From Cupriavidus sp. IDO (lineage in GTDB: Bacteria; Pseudomonadota; Gammaproteobacteria; Burkholderiales; Burkholderiaceae): DNA of 64,000 nucleotides. This document shows positions 1 to 9,513 of this stretch, piece after piece (the first letter of the stretch is position 1; each line of letters begins with the position of its first letter). The notes under the pieces are model-generated. The model was not told the DNA's origin. It saw only the letters and a program-made list of their open reading frames with translations, and made no database searches. Made by a program: the position numbers and the translations under genes. The stretch is from contig NZ_JWMA01000034.1 of the NCBI RefSeq assembly GCF_000812465.1, forward strand, positions 1 through 64,000, in the 5' to 3' direction.

Positions 1-227
1 CCCGCCGCACCGGCGGTGGCCGGCGCTGCCTGGGTCGGTTGCTGTGCCGGCTGCTGGGTCGGCGCCTGTTGCGCAGGCGCCTGCTGGCGTTGCTGCGTCA
101 CGGTGGAAGATTGCTTGCCGATGCTGCGCGAGCCGCCGATGCGCTTGGCATTGGCGTCGAACACCATCCCGAAGGCAATCGCGGCTATCAGCGACCCCAC
201 CAGGAATTTTCCGCGAATTGACGACAT
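1..227 (-). CDS. Tim44-like domain protein, N-terminal part only
   Basis: Reading on the minus strand from the ATG at 225-227 gives a short basic N-terminus, a hydrophobic segment at about residues 8-22 (signal peptide or membrane anchor), the sequence AKRIGGSRSIGKQSS, and then a linker very rich in Gln, Pro, Ala and Thr that runs off the window. The motif after the signal followed by a QQ/AP-rich linker is typical of bacterial Tim44-like proteins, which carry a C-terminal lipid-binding Tim44 domain. That domain lies outside the window and is not seen. It follows ubiE by about 50 bp on the same strand, an arrangement common in Burkholderiaceae. The family call comes from the N-terminus and context only. 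Confidence 0.7.
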   Translation of the reverse strand, partial: MSSIRGKFLVGSLIAAIAFGMVFDANAKRIGGSRSIGKQSSTVTQQRQQAPAQQAPTQQPAQQPTQAAPATAGAA

Positions 228-279
228 ATTCAGTGATCCCCTGTCAGTTCTGCCCAATCTTTGAGCAACGAATGGCGTA

Positions 280-1011
280 TTAGTACTTTCGCCCGACGTG
301 GAGCGCCACCACTCCGGCCGTCAGATTGAAGTATTCGACATTCTCCAGGCCCGCATGTTCCATCAAGCGTACAAGTGAGGCCTGGTCAGGATGCATTCTG
401 ATCGATTCCGCGAGATAGCGATAGCTAGGGGCATCCCCTGCCACCCGCTCGCCCAGCCACGGGAGGACCTTGAATGAATAGACATCATAGGCCTTCTCCA
501 GTGGCTTCCAGACCTTGGAAAACTCCAGCACCATGACCTTGCCGCCCGGCTTGACCACCCTGCGCATCTCGGCCAGCGCGGCATCCTTGTGAGTCATGTT
601 GCGCAGGCCGAAGGCCACGGTCACCAGGTCGAAGTAGTTGTCCGGGAACGGGATACGCTCGGCATCGCACAGGCAGACCGGCGTCACGATGCCCTTGTTC
701 AGCAGGCGGTCGCGGCCCACGCGCAGCATCGATTCGTTGATGTCGGTCAGCCAGACCTCGCCGGTCGGGCCCGCCTGCTTCGCGAATGCCTTGGACAGGT
801 CGCCGGTGCCGCCGGCAATGTCGAGCACCTTGTGGCCGGGGCGCACGCCCGCCTGGGCGATAGTGAACATCTTCCAGAGCCGGTGCATGCCGCCCGACAT
901 CAGGTCGTTCATCACGTCGTACTTGCTTGCCACCGAATGGAAGACGCCGGCGACCTTATCGGCCTTTTCCGCTTCGTCGACCTTCTCGAACCCGAAGTGG
1001 GTTTCACTCAT
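280..1011 (-). CDS. ubiE: UbiE: demethylmenaquinone/2-polyprenyl-6-methoxy-1,4-benzoquinol C-methyltransferase
   Basis: 243 residues, the usual length. It is the SAM-dependent C-methyltransferase of ubiquinone (and menaquinone) synthesis, acting at the cytoplasmic face of the membrane. The first UbiE signature ([17 protein letters not shown]) is at residues 31-47, the SAM-binding glycine motif ([10 protein letters not shown]) at 62-71, and the second signature ([15 protein letters not shown]) at 151-165. The start ATG is at 1009-1011. It sits about 30 bp downstream of the DUF971 gene and upstream of the Tim44-like gene, so the three probably form one transcript. Confidence 0.97.
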   Translation of the reverse strand: MSETHFGFEKVDEAEKADKVAGVFHSVASKYDVMNDLMSGGMHRLWKMFTIAQAGVRPGHKVLDIAGGTGDLSKAFAKQAGPTGEVWLTDINESMLRVGRDRLLNKGIVTPVCLCDAERIPFPDNYFDLVTVAFGLRNMTHKDAALAEMRRVVKPGGKVMVLEFSKVWKPLEKAYDVYSFKVLPWLGERVAGDAPSYRYLAESIRMHPDQASLVRLMEHAGLENVEYFNLTAGVVALHVGRKY

Positions 1012-1040
1012 ATCTCAGACTCCAGAATTGCAGGCGCGGC

Positions 1041-1463
1041 TCAGTGGTGGCCGCAGCCGTGGCCACCAGCGGCGCCGGCGGCAGGCATCGGGGTATCGCG
1101 GTCCGCGCCGGCCGCTTCCAGCCGCTGCAGGTAGTCCTGCCAGAGCGCGTCCTGATTGTCGCCGAGGCGGTACAGCAGGTCCCAGGAATAGATGCCGGTG
1201 TCGTGGCCGTCGGAAAAGCGGATCAGGATGGCATAGTTGCCAACCGGCTCCACCGCCGCCACGCCGACGTCGCGCTTGCCGGTCTGCAGCACTTCCTGGC
1301 CGGGCCCATGGCCCTGCACCTCGGCCGAGGGCGAATACACGCGCAGCAGCTCGAACGGCAGCCGGAAGCTGCGGCCGTTGTCGAAGCCGATTTCCAGCAC
1401 TCGCGACTGCGTGTGGACGGTCAGCGCGGTGGGATGGGGAGTGTCTTTTTCCAGGCCTGCCAT
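1041..1463 (-). CDS. DUF971 (GBBH-like N-terminal domain) protein
   Basis: 140 residues. Residues about 12-100 match the DUF971 / gamma-butyrobetaine hydroxylase-like N-terminal fold: LEIGFDNGRSFRLPFELLRVYSPSAE at the start and the ending YAILIRFSDGHDTGIYSWDLLYRLG are given here only by their key parts (RLPFELLR; FSDGHDTGIYSWD). The C-terminal tail is Ala/Gly-rich and ends in HGCGHH, which could bind a metal. In relatives this stand-alone domain sits next to ubiE and has been linked with iron-sulfur or redox functions, but its biochemical role is unknown. It is co-directional with ubiE with a 29-bp gap. Confidence 0.85.
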   Translation of the reverse strand: MAGLEKDTPHPTALTVHTQSRVLEIGFDNGRSFRLPFELLRVYSPSAEVQGHGPGQEVLQTGKRDVGVAAVEPVGNYAILIRFSDGHDTGIYSWDLLYRLGDNQDALWQDYLQRLEAAGADRDTPMPAAGAAGGHGCGHH

Positions 1464-1555
1464 GATGATTGCACCCGCGTGGCGGGCGCCTCTATAGATT
1501 AGCGTCTCGTGGCGTCCTGGCTGGCCCTGGCATCAGCGCGGGCCACCGCAGGCCG

Positions 1556-3421
1556 TCACGCCTCGCATACAACCCGATAGCTTACCGCAGCCACCTCGCC
1601 TTGCCCATCCTGCCCGCCGGCGCCATCTTCCGGCACATAGCGCAGGCGCCTGCCATGGAAGGCCGCGACGGTGCTGCGGTGCGCGATGCTGATGATGGTG
1701 GCGTCCGGCAGGGCTTCGACCATCAGCCGGTACATGGCGCTCTCGGTTTCCTCGTCGAGCGCACTGGTGGCCTCGTCCAGGAACAGGTACTGTGGCTTCT
1801 GCAGCAGCGCGCGGGCGAACGCCAGCCGCTGCTGCTCGCCGGGCGAGAGCCGCAGCGACCAGTTGTCGAAGACATCGAGCTGACCCACCAGCTGGGCCAG
1901 CCGCGCCTGCCGCAATACTACCTGGAGCGCCTCGCTGGGATGCGCGGTGCCGGCATCGGGATAGGCCAGCGCGTCGGCCAGCGTGCCGATCGGCAGGTAG
2001 CTGCGCTGCGGCAGGAACAGCGTGCGCGCGTCGGCCGGCATCGTCACCGTGCCGTGGCCGTAAGGCCAGATTCCGGCCAGCGCGCGGAACAGCACGCTCT
2101 TGCCGCAGCCGGACGGCCCGCTGACCAGCCAGCGTTCGCCCGGCGCCACCGACAGCGAGAACGGCGCCACCAGCGGACGCTGCCCGACCGCCTCGCTGCG
2201 CGCCTGGCGCACCGGCAGGGCCAGCGCCAGGCCGTCGATCGAGATGCCGGCGTCGGGCTTGCCGCTATGCTCGACTTCAATGTCGCGCGTCGCCTGGTGC
2301 TGCAGGTCCTGGCGCTCCGCCACGCGAATCGCTTCCTGGAAGTCGATCAGACGGTTGGCGGCCGCCTTCCATCCGACCAGCGTGGCATAGCTGTCGACAA
2401 ACCACGACAGCGCCCCTTGCACCTGCCCGAACGCAGAGCTGGTCTGCATCAGCCCGCCCAGCGTCATCTTGCCGGCGAAGTAACGCGGCGCCGCCACCAG
2501 AATCGGGAAGATGATGGCGAACTGCGCATAGCCGGAGCTGACGAAGGTCAGCCGCCGCGTATAGCGCATCAGCTGGTTCCAGTTGGCACGGATGCGGTCG
2601 AAGCGCGCGCGCAGGCCCGCCTGCTCGGTCGGCTCGCCGCGGTAGAGTGCCACCGGCTCGCTGTTCTCGCGCAACCGCACCAGCGTGAAGCGGAAGTCGG
2701 CCTCGTACTGCTCCTGCTGGAAATTCAGGCCGATCAGCGGCCGCCCGACCAGGTGCGCCACCAGCGAGCCGACCACCGCATAGCCCACCGCGAACCACAC
2801 CATGTAGCCAGGAATCACGAACTCGCTGCCGCCCAGCGCAATGCTGATCGGGCCGGATACGGTCCACAGGATGCTCACGAACGATGCCAGCGTGACCACC
2901 GAATTGAGCAGGCCGAGCGACAGCGACAGCGCGCCGTCGGTGAACTGGCGCAGGTCATCGGCAATCCGCTGGTCCGGGTTGTCGGTCGCATGCGTCTGCT
3001 CGATGCGGTAGTAGGCCTGGTGATCGAGCCAGTGGTCCATGAAGCGGCCGGTCATCCAGGTACGCCAGCGCATCTGCAGCATCATCGTGTAGTACTGGCG
3101 CGAAATGGCGGCCACGATAAAGAAGGCCGCGATCCACGAGAAACGCAGCAGCAGCACCTTGAACGATGCAAAGTCATGCTGCTCCAGCGCGTTGTAGAAC
3201 ACGCGGTTCCACTCCGTGAGCAGGACGTTGATATAGACGATGCCAAGATTGAGCGCGACCACCAGGCTCAGCAGGCCGAGCCCGGCCTTGCGGTCATCGG
3301 ACTTCCAGTAAGGCTTGATCAGCGCCCAGGTTGCCGCCATGCGCAGCCGGCTCTGGATCTTGAGGGCGCGGGCCGGTACGGCGGGGCCCGGTACGGTGAC
3401 GGAAGTCGGCGTGGTGGACAT
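1556..3421 (-). CDS. YddA/SbmA-type ABC transporter, fused permease and ATPase
   Basis: 621 residues. An N-terminal membrane domain (about residues 30-350, several hydrophobic helices; ABC_membrane_2 type with the motif EWNRVFYNALEQHD) is followed by an ABC ATPase domain. Walker A (GPSGCGKS) lies at about residue 434, the signature LSPGEQQRLAFARAL at about 515, and Walker B with its Glu (YLFLDEATSALD) at about 538. This arrangement is that of E. coli YddA and the BacA/SbmA-related half-transporters, which act as homodimers in the inner membrane. The substrate cannot be told from sequence; vitamin B12-type and peptide substrates are known in the wider family. The gene stands alone, 156 bp downstream of the HIT gene. 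Confidence 0.9.
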   Translation of the reverse strand: MSTTPTSVTVPGPAVPARALKIQSRLRMAATWALIKPYWKSDDRKAGLGLLSLVVALNLGIVYINVLLTEWNRVFYNALEQHDFASFKVLLLRFSWIAAFFIVAAISRQYYTMMLQMRWRTWMTGRFMDHWLDHQAYYRIEQTHATDNPDQRIADDLRQFTDGALSLSLGLLNSVVTLASFVSILWTVSGPISIALGGSEFVIPGYMVWFAVGYAVVGSLVAHLVGRPLIGLNFQQEQYEADFRFTLVRLRENSEPVALYRGEPTEQAGLRARFDRIRANWNQLMRYTRRLTFVSSGYAQFAIIFPILVAAPRYFAGKMTLGGLMQTSSAFGQVQGALSWFVDSYATLVGWKAAANRLIDFQEAIRVAERQDLQHQATRDIEVEHSGKPDAGISIDGLALALPVRQARSEAVGQRPLVAPFSLSVAPGERWLVSGPSGCGKSVLFRALAGIWPYGHGTVTMPADARTLFLPQRSYLPIGTLADALAYPDAGTAHPSEALQVVLRQARLAQLVGQLDVFDNWSLRLSPGEQQRLAFARALLQKPQYLFLDEATSALDEETESAMYRLMVEALPDATIISIAHRSTVAAFHGRRLRYVPEDGAGGQDGQGEVAAVSYRVVCEA

Positions 3422-3577
3422 GGCCTCTGCGATTCGAACCTGCCGGCGTGCCGCCGGCGGGCTTGTTCTTTTCAGGATTCGGTGCGGCGCACCGGGACAA
3501 TAGGCATCAGACGTGCCCGGCCCCGCGCGGGTTCCGCGGCGGCGCGCCGGCGCACATTGCGCCGCCGGCCACGCCGC

Positions 3578-4012
3578 TCAGTCGTCCGATCCAAGCGCGG
3601 AAAGTGCGGCACGCAGCGCCGGAAGGCGGCCCGCCAATTCTGCCACGCGCACCGGATCGGCGGCGCGCTGCGGCGCCGCCCAGACCGCTTCTGGGAAATG
3701 CGTGTCCCAGCGGTAGCGCGGAATGATGTGCCAGTGCAGGTGCGGCACCATGTTGCCGAAGGCGGCCAGGTTGACCTTGTCCGGCGTCATCACCTCGCGC
3801 ACCACGCGCTCGGCCCGCACCACCAGGCGCATCAGCCAGGCCTGGTCGGCATCCGACAGGTCGCTAAGCTCGGCCACGTGGTCGTTCCAGACCACGCGGC
3901 AGAAGCCCGGAAAGCGATCGTGCTCGACCAGGATCAGCCGGGCGCGGTCGCCCATCCAGACCAGTTCGCCGCCGTCGGTTTCGCAGAGGGGGCAGTTGGG
4001 TGAACGCGTCAT
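3578..4012 (-). CDS. HIT family protein
   Basis: 144 residues. The histidine triad is plain: H91-L-H93-W-H95-I-I in HLHWHIIPR, the active site of HIT nucleotide hydrolases/transferases. The N-terminal CPLC (residues 7-10) resembles the short Cys motif common in this subgroup. The product probably hydrolyses a nucleoside phosphoramidate or dinucleotide in the cytoplasm; the exact substrate is not predictable. It begins 9 bp after the stop of the large flavoprotein gene, so the two are very likely co-transcribed. Confidence 0.9.
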   Translation of the reverse strand: MTRSPNCPLCETDGGELVWMGDRARLILVEHDRFPGFCRVVWNDHVAELSDLSDADQAWLMRLVVRAERVVREVMTPDKVNLAAFGNMVPHLHWHIIPRYRWDTHFPEAVWAAPQRAADPVRVAELAGRLPALRAALSALGSDD

Positions 4013-4021
4013 GGGCGGGAT

Positions 4022-7000
4022 TTACACCAGCACCCGCTCGATGCCACCCGCATTGGCCTTTGCCACGTAGTCCGGCATCCAGTCCTCGCCCAGCAGATGC
4101 TTCGCCATCTCGATCACGATGTAATCCGCCTGGACCGAAGCATCCTCGTTGTAACGCGACAGGCCCTGCAGGCACGACGGGCAGCTGGTGAGGATCTTGA
4201 CGTCGCCGGTGAAGCCGTCGGCGCGCAGCTTGTCCGCGCCCTTCGTCATTTCCTCTTCCTTGCGGAAGCGGACCTGCGTCGAGATATCGGGGCGCGTCAC
4301 CGCCAGCGTGCCCGATTCCCCGCAGCAGCGCTCGTTCTTCTCGATCTTGCCCAGACCGGTGTTGCCGCCCATCAGGTCGTTGACCAGCTTGGTCGGGTCC
4401 ATCGTCTTGATCGGCGTATGGCAGGGGTCGTGGTACATGTAGCGCGTACCGGTCACGCCCTCGAGCTTGACGCCCTTTTCCAGCAGGTATTCGTGGATAT
4501 CGATGATGCGGCAGCCCGGGAAGATCTTGTCGAACTCATACCCGGCGAGCTGGTCGTAGCAGGTGCCGCAGCTGACCACCACGGTCTTGATGTCGAGGTA
4601 GTTCAGCGTGTTGGCCACGCGGTGGAACAGCACGCGGTTGTCGGTGACGATCTTCTCGGCCTTGTCGTACTGGCCATTGCCGCGCTGCGGATAGCCGCAG
4701 CACAGGTAGCCCGGCGGCAGCACGGTCTGCACGCCAACGTGCCACAGCATGGCCTGCGTGGCCAGCCCGACCTGCGAGAACAGCCGCTCCGAGCCGCAGC
4801 CCGGGAAATAGAACACGGCTTCCGATTCCGGCGTAGTCGCCTTCGGGTCGCGGATGATCGGCACGATCTCGTTGTCTTCGATATCGAGCAGCGCGCGCGC
4901 CGTCTTCTTGGGCAGGTTGCCCGGCATCTTCTTGTTGATGAAGTGGATCACCTGCTCGCGCACCGGCGCCTTGCCCACGGTTGCGGGCGGATGCGCGGTC
5001 TGCTTCTTCGCGAACTTCTTCAGGACCTCGTTGCCCAGGCGCTGCGCCTTGTAGCCCCAGTCGATCATGACCTTGCGGGTCAGGTTGATGGTCTCGGGGT
5101 TGGTGGCGTTCAGGAAGAACATCGACGCCGCGGTGCCGGGGTTGAACTTCTTCTGCCCCATCTTGCGCAGCAGGTTGCGCATGTTCATCGACACGTCGCC
5201 GAAGTCGATCTTGACCGGGCACGGCGTCACGCACTTGTGGCACACCGTGCAGTGATCGGCCACATCGGAGAACTCGTCCCAGTGCTTGACCGAGATGCCG
5301 CGGCGGGTCTGCTCCTCGTACAGGAAGGCCTCGACCAGCAGCGAAGTCGCCAGGATCTTGTTGCGCGGGCTGTACAGCAGGTTGGCGCGCGGCACGTGGG
5401 TGGCGCACACCGGCTTGCACTTGCCGCAGCGCAGGCAGTCCTTGACGCTCTCGGCGATAGCGCCGATATCGCTCTGCTGCATGATGATCGACTCATGCCC
5501 CATCAGGCCGAACGACGGCGTGTAGGCATTGCGCAGGTCGGCGCCGGGCAGCAGCTTGCCCTTGTTGAAGCGGCCCTGCGGGTCGACCTTCTGCTTGTAC
5601 GTGCGGAAGTCGCCGATCTCTTCCTCGGTGAGGAATTCCAGCTTGGTGATGCCGATGCCGTGCTCGCCCGAGATCACGCCGTCGAGCGAACGCGCCAGCG
5701 CCATGATGCGGGCCACCGCGCGGTGGGCGTCCTGCAGCATGTCGTAGTCGTCGGAGTTCACCGGGATGTTGGTGTGCACGTTGCCGTCGCCGGCATGCAT
5801 GTGCAGCGCCACGAAGACGCGGCCGCGCAGCACCTGCTTGTGGATCTTCTGCGCCTCGTCGAGGATCGGCTTGAATTCGCCGCCGTTGAAGATCTTGCGC
5901 AGCTCGGCGCGGATCTCGGCCTTCCAGGACACGCGGATGGTGCGGTCCTGCAGCAGGTGGAACACGGTGGCGTCAGGCTGATGCTGCAGGCGCGCGTCGA
6001 ACTCCTGCCCCAGCAGTCCCAGCCCATGCCCGATCAGCGAGGCCTTGGCCTGCGCCAGCGGCACGTCCATGTGGTCCTGCAGGTAGCGCCAGCGCGCGCG
6101 GATCTCGCGCAGCAGCGTCAGCGCGTGCTGCACGCGGTCTTCCAGCAGCTCGGCGCTGGGAATCTCGTTGGCGTCGTCGCTGCGGCCCAGCGGCAGGTTG
6201 CCGCGCGCGAAGAACGCTTCCAGCGTGTCGACCAGCTTGAGCTTGCTCTTGATCGACAGCTCGATATTGATGCGCTCGATGCCGTCGGTGTACTCGCCCA
6301 TGCGGTTGAGCGGGATCACCACGTCTTCGTTGATCTTGAAGGCGTTGGTGTGCTTCGCGATGGCCGCGGTGCGCGAACGGTCCAGCCAGAACTTCTTGCG
6401 CGCCTCGGGGCTGACGGCGATAAAGCCTTCGCCGCTCTTGCCGTTGGCCATGCGGATGACTTCGGAGGTGGCGCGCGCCACGGCGTCTTCATCGTCGCCG
6501 ACGATGTCGCCGATCAGCACCATCTTCGGGAACGCGTTGCGCTTGCTCTTGGTGGCATAGCCCACCGCGCGCAGGTAGCGCTCGTCCAGGTGCTCCAGGC
6601 CGGCCAGGATGGCGCCGCCCGGCTTTTTGGTCTCGGCGTCGAGGAAATCCTTGATTTCGACGATGCTCGGGATCGCGTCGCGGGCCTGGCCGAAGAACTC
6701 CAGGCACACGGTGCGGATGTACTTCGGCATGCGATGCAGGATCCAGCGCGCGCTGGTGATGATGCCGTCGCAGCCTTCCTTCTGCACGCCCGGCAGGCCG
6801 GCCAGGAACTTGTCGGTGACGTCCTTGCCCAGGCCTTCCTTGCGGAACTTGCGGCCTTCGATCGCCAGAGTCTCGGTGCGCAGCACCTTCTCGCCCGGCG
6901 CGCGATTGCCGTCCGACCACTTCAGTTCGAAGGTAGCCACCGGCACGTCGTGGATCTTGCCCAGGTTGTGGTCCAGCCGGGTGATTTCCAGCCAGTTGCC

Positions 7001-7996
7001 CTCCGGGTCCACCATGCGCCACCAGGCCAGGTTGTCCAGCGCGGTGCCCCACAGCACGGCCTTCTTGCCGCCGGCGTTCATGGCCACGTTGCCGCCGATG
7101 CACGAGGCATCGATCGAGGTCGGGTCCACCGCGAACACCAGGCCGGCCTTGTCGGCCGCATCGGCCACGCGGCGCGTGACCACGCCGGCGCCGGAGAAGA
7201 TGGTCGCGACCTTGCGCGGCACGCCCGGCAGGTCGGTTTCCTCGACCGGCCCGAGCTGCTCCAGCTTCTCGGTATTGATGACCGCGCTCATCGGCGTCAG
7301 CGGCACGGCGCCGCCGGTGTAGCCGGTGCCGCCCCCGCGCGGGATGATGGTCAGGCCGAGCTCGAAGCAGCCCTTGACCAGGCCGGCGATCTCTTCCTCG
7401 CTATCCGGCGTCAGCACGACGAACGGATACTCCACGCGCCAGTCGGTCGCGTCCGTTACGTGCGACACGCGCGACAGGCCGTCGAACTTGATGTTGTCCT
7501 TCTGCGTCACCCGGCCCAGCACGCGCTGCGCGCGCTTGCGCAGGTCATAGGCCGCGGCAAACTCGTTCTTGAAGTCCTCGATCGCCTGCTTGGCGAAGGC
7601 GACCAGCTGCTCCACGCGATGCGAGCGGTCTTCGGCGGCCGGCTCGGCGTGCTCGGCACGGTCGGCGGCGCGGCGCTTCTCGATCTCGCTCAGGCGGTGG
7701 TGCAGCGCGGTCACCAGCATCTGGCGGCGCTTGGGGTTCTCGAGCAGGTCGTCCTGCAGGTACGGGTTGCGGCGGACCACCCAGATATCGCCCAGCACTT
7801 CATACAGCATGCGGGCCGAGCGGCCGGTGCGGCGCTCGCTGCGAAGCTCGTCCAGGATGCGCCAGGCTTCCTCGCCCAGCAGGCGGATCACGATCTCGCG
7901 GTCCGAGAAGGACGTGTAGTTATAGGGAATCTCACGCAGGCGCGGAGGGGCGTCCTGCGCTGCGAGCTTGGCGTCGAGCACGAGTGGGGCGTTCAT
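4022..7996 (-). CDS. DUF3683 FAD/4Fe-4S oxidoreductase, D-lactate/glycolate dehydrogenase-like fusion
   Basis: 1324 residues. Order of parts: an N-terminal DUF3683 region (about 1-170); an FAD-binding PCMH-type domain with [13 protein letters not shown] near 215-228; the FAD-oxidase C-terminal domain with [13 protein letters not shown] and [10 protein letters not shown] (about residue 776); two 4Fe-4S clusters, [11 protein letters not shown] (about 853-863) and [16 protein letters not shown] (about 915-930); and two CCG domains ([32 protein letters not shown]). The layout fuses what are separate GlcD-like and GlcF-like subunits. The likely reaction is oxidation of a D-2-hydroxyacid (D-lactate or glycolate) at the inner membrane with electrons passed to quinone. 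The substrate is inferred. The HIT gene follows closely. Confidence 0.88.
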   Translation of the reverse strand: MNAPLVLDAKLAAQDAPPRLREIPYNYTSFSDREIVIRLLGEEAWRILDELRSERRTGRSARMLYEVLGDIWVVRRNPYLQDDLLENPKRRQMLVTALHHRLSEIEKRRAADRAEHAEPAAEDRSHRVEQLVAFAKQAIEDFKNEFAAAYDLRKRAQRVLGRVTQKDNIKFDGLSRVSHVTDATDWRVEYPFVVLTPDSEEEIAGLVKGCFELGLTIIPRGGGTGYTGGAVPLTPMSAVINTEKLEQLGPVEETDLPGVPRKVATIFSGAGVVTRRVADAADKAGLVFAVDPTSIDASCIGGNVAMNAGGKKAVLWGTALDNLAWWRMVDPEGNWLEITRLDHNLGKIHDVPVATFELKWSDGNRAPGEKVLRTETLAIEGRKFRKEGLGKDVTDKFLAGLPGVQKEGCDGIITSARWILHRMPKYIRTVCLEFFGQARDAIPSIVEIKDFLDAETKKPGGAILAGLEHLDERYLRAVGYATKSKRNAFPKMVLIGDIVGDDEDAVARATSEVIRMANGKSGEGFIAVSPEARKKFWLDRSRTAAIAKHTNAFKINEDVVIPLNRMGEYTDGIERINIELSIKSKLKLVDTLEAFFARGNLPLGRSDDANEIPSAELLEDRVQHALTLLREIRARWRYLQDHMDVPLAQAKASLIGHGLGLLGQEFDARLQHQPDATVFHLLQDRTIRVSWKAEIRAELRKIFNGGEFKPILDEAQKIHKQVLRGRVFVALHMHAGDGNVHTNIPVNSDDYDMLQDAHRAVARIMALARSLDGVISGEHGIGITKLEFLTEEEIGDFRTYKQKVDPQGRFNKGKLLPGADLRNAYTPSFGLMGHESIIMQQSDIGAIAESVKDCLRCGKCKPVCATHVPRANLLYSPRNKILATSLLVEAFLYEEQTRRGISVKHWDEFSDVADHCTVCHKCVTPCPVKIDFGDVSMNMRNLLRKMGQKKFNPGTAASMFFLNATNPETINLTRKVMIDWGYKAQRLGNEVLKKFAKKQTAHPPATVGKAPVREQVIHFINKKMPGNLPKKTARALLDIEDNEIVPIIRDPKATTPESEAVFYFPGCGSERLFSQVGLATQAMLWHVGVQTVLPPGYLCCGYPQRGNGQYDKAEKIVTDNRVLFHRVANTLNYLDIKTVVVSCGTCYDQLAGYEFDKIFPGCRIIDIHEYLLEKGVKLEGVTGTRYMYHDPCHTPIKTMDPTKLVNDLMGGNTGLGKIEKNERCCGESGTLAVTRPDISTQVRFRKEEEMTKGADKLRADGFTGDVKILTSCPSCLQGLSRYNEDASVQADYIVIEMAKHLLGEDWMPDYVAKANAGGIERVLV

Positions 7997-8097
7997 TGGG
8001 GGACCGCTTCCTGCTGCGCACGGGGACTGTGCGCGAATCGTTCATTAAAGTGCGATTGTACTTCAAGGCCTGCTTTCGCCGCACCGCAACATCGGCG

Positions 8098-8119
8098 AAC
8101 CCTTGCAAGAACAAGGGTT
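8098..8119. promoter_or_regulatory. Hairpin upstream of the DUF3683 gene
   Basis: A perfect 8-bp inverted repeat, AACCCTTG and CAAGGGTT, with a 6-base loop (CAAGAA). It lies about 100 bp upstream of the DUF3683 start and just beyond the end of the divergent/convergent DedA-like gene. The few T residues after it on the plus strand are weak for a terminator. It may be an operator for the dehydrogenase gene or a terminator for read-through; I cannot decide. Confidence 0.35.
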
Positions 8120-8154
8120 TAGCGGCATTTGTCCGGTGCAGGAGGTCGCCCGGA

Positions 8155-8733
8155 TCAGAACCAGTGCTTCAGCGTTTGCGCAATGTTGTGCCAGAAACTG
8201 TCAGGAATCCACAGCAGGCTGCCGGTCATGACGAGGTAGCGCAGGAATTTGCCGATCGCCATATAGCCGAGGCTCGGCCAGAACGACAGGCGCAGCCAGC
8301 CCGCCAGGGTGCACAATGGATCACCTACGCCCGGCAACCAGGACAATAACAGCGTAGGCGGGCCAAGCCGGCGCATCCAGCGAGAATAGCGCTTGTCGAG
8401 CACCGGCTTACTGGGCTTGCGTTCGTGGCGGCGATGCTCGGCGTGCTCCTGTTCGTGCTCGCGCTCCTGCCGGTGTTTGCGGTAGCGCACCAGCGCCAGC
8501 TTGGCGGCGTAACCCAGCCACCAGTCGATGGCGCCGCCGGCCGTGTTGCCTACCGTGGCCACCACGATTGCCGGCCAGAACATCTCGGGATTGAGCTTGA
8601 TGTACCCGAACACCGCCGGCTCCGATCCCAGCGGCAGCAGCGTGGCCGAGACCAGGCTGACGACGAAGATGGCTGGCAGCCCCACCTTCGGCAGGGCAAG
8701 GGTCTGGAACAGCCACTCGAAAAAGGCTTCCAT
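8155..8733 (-). CDS. DedA-like (YqaA, VTT/SNARE-associated) membrane protein
   Basis: 192 residues. Hydrophobic segments lie near residues 17-35, 50-75 and 120-175, with the family motifs LPLGSEP and GNTAGGAIDWWLGY in the first half and LSWLPGVGDPLCTLAGWLR in the second. Such proteins of the DedA/VTT superfamily act in the inner membrane in lipid (undecaprenyl-phosphate or phospholipid) translocation and envelope homeostasis; YqaA-type members are poorly studied. The cytoplasmic loop at about residues 83-108 is extremely charged and rich in His, Glu and Arg (RKHRQEREHEQEHAEHRRH), longer than I would expect for a plain YqaA. It is monocistronic. Confidence 0.82.
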   Translation of the reverse strand: MEAFFEWLFQTLALPKVGLPAIFVVSLVSATLLPLGSEPAVFGYIKLNPEMFWPAIVVATVGNTAGGAIDWWLGYAAKLALVRYRKHRQEREHEQEHAEHRRHERKPSKPVLDKRYSRWMRRLGPPTLLLSWLPGVGDPLCTLAGWLRLSFWPSLGYMAIGKFLRYLVMTGSLLWIPDSFWHNIAQTLKHWF

Positions 8734-9016
8734 GCAGGCGGGCTCGCAAGCGGGGCGGGGGGCCGGGCCATTCTAGCAGTGGGGCCTGCCGCCCCCCCTT
8801 CGGGTCACGGACTATCCACATGGCAGGGCCGCAGGTTTTGTGATTAACTGTTAGAGCCTGTCGCGGCCAATCGTTCGCCGGCCGCAGGAAATATCGCACC
8901 ATCAGCACCCATATCACGAAATAGCCGTATCAAGCGGCAGTACCGCGCAGTGGCCAGTCCCGCGCAGTGATCTTTCGGGAAGTTGGCCATGCGCGTCCAC
9001 ACACATGGAGACAAGC

Positions 9017-9502
9017 ATGGCGATTCCTATCCGCCTGACGGTCAATGGCAAGCCCGTTGACGCCCAGGTAGAACCCAACACCCTCCTGGTCCAGTTCCTG
9101 CGCGAACAGCTGCGCCTGACCGGCACCCATGTTGGTTGCGACACTGCCCAGTGCGGCGCGTGCACCGTGCACCTCGACGGGCGCGCGGTCAAGTCCTGCA
9201 ACATGCTGGCGCTGCAGGCGGACGGCGCCGAGGTCACGACCATCGAGGGACTGGCTGCCGACGGCAAGCTGCACCCGATGCAGGAAGCCTTCCGCGAGTG
9301 CCACGGCCTGCAATGCGGCTTCTGCACGCCCGGCATGGTGATGAGCGCCACCGCACTGGTGAAGGAACAGCCCGACGCGGACGCCGCCGCGATCCGCCAT
9401 CATCTCGAAGGCAATCTGTGCCGCTGCACTGGCTACCACAACATCGTGCGCGCGGTGCAGCAGGGCCAGGCCGCCATGCGCGGCACCACCGGCGCCGAAT
9501 AA
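9017..9502 (+). CDS. Molybdenum hydroxylase 2Fe-2S subunit (CoxS/XdhA-type small subunit)
   Basis: 161 residues from the ATG at 9017, which has GGAG six bases upstream; an ATG at 9005 lies before that ribosome binding site and is less likely. Cys41, 46, 49 and 61 ([11 protein letters not shown]...SC) bind the plant-type 2Fe-2S cluster; Cys100, 103, 135 and 137 (CGFC...CRC) bind the second cluster in the helical domain. The subunit passes electrons from the molybdenum centre to FAD. It is the first gene of the operon; the next gene starts 11 bp after its stop. Confidence 0.95.
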   Translation: MAIPIRLTVNGKPVDAQVEPNTLLVQFLREQLRLTGTHVGCDTAQCGACTVHLDGRAVKSCNMLALQADGAEVTTIEGLAADGKLHPMQEAFRECHGLQCGFCTPGMVMSATALVKEQPDADAAAIRHHLEGNLCRCTGYHNIVRAVQQGQAAMRGTTGAE

Positions 9503-9513
9503 GGGGAACCGCC

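Noticed and set aside
1469..4003. 844-codon plus-strand open frame opposite the ABC transporter and HIT genes
   Set aside because: Same shadow effect; it spans two real genes and the gap between them.
4097..8122. Very long plus-strand open frame (about 1340 codons) opposite the flavoprotein gene
   Set aside because: It is an antisense shadow of a well-supported gene in GC-rich DNA; the translation is His/Arg/Ala-rich, low in complexity and matches no family.
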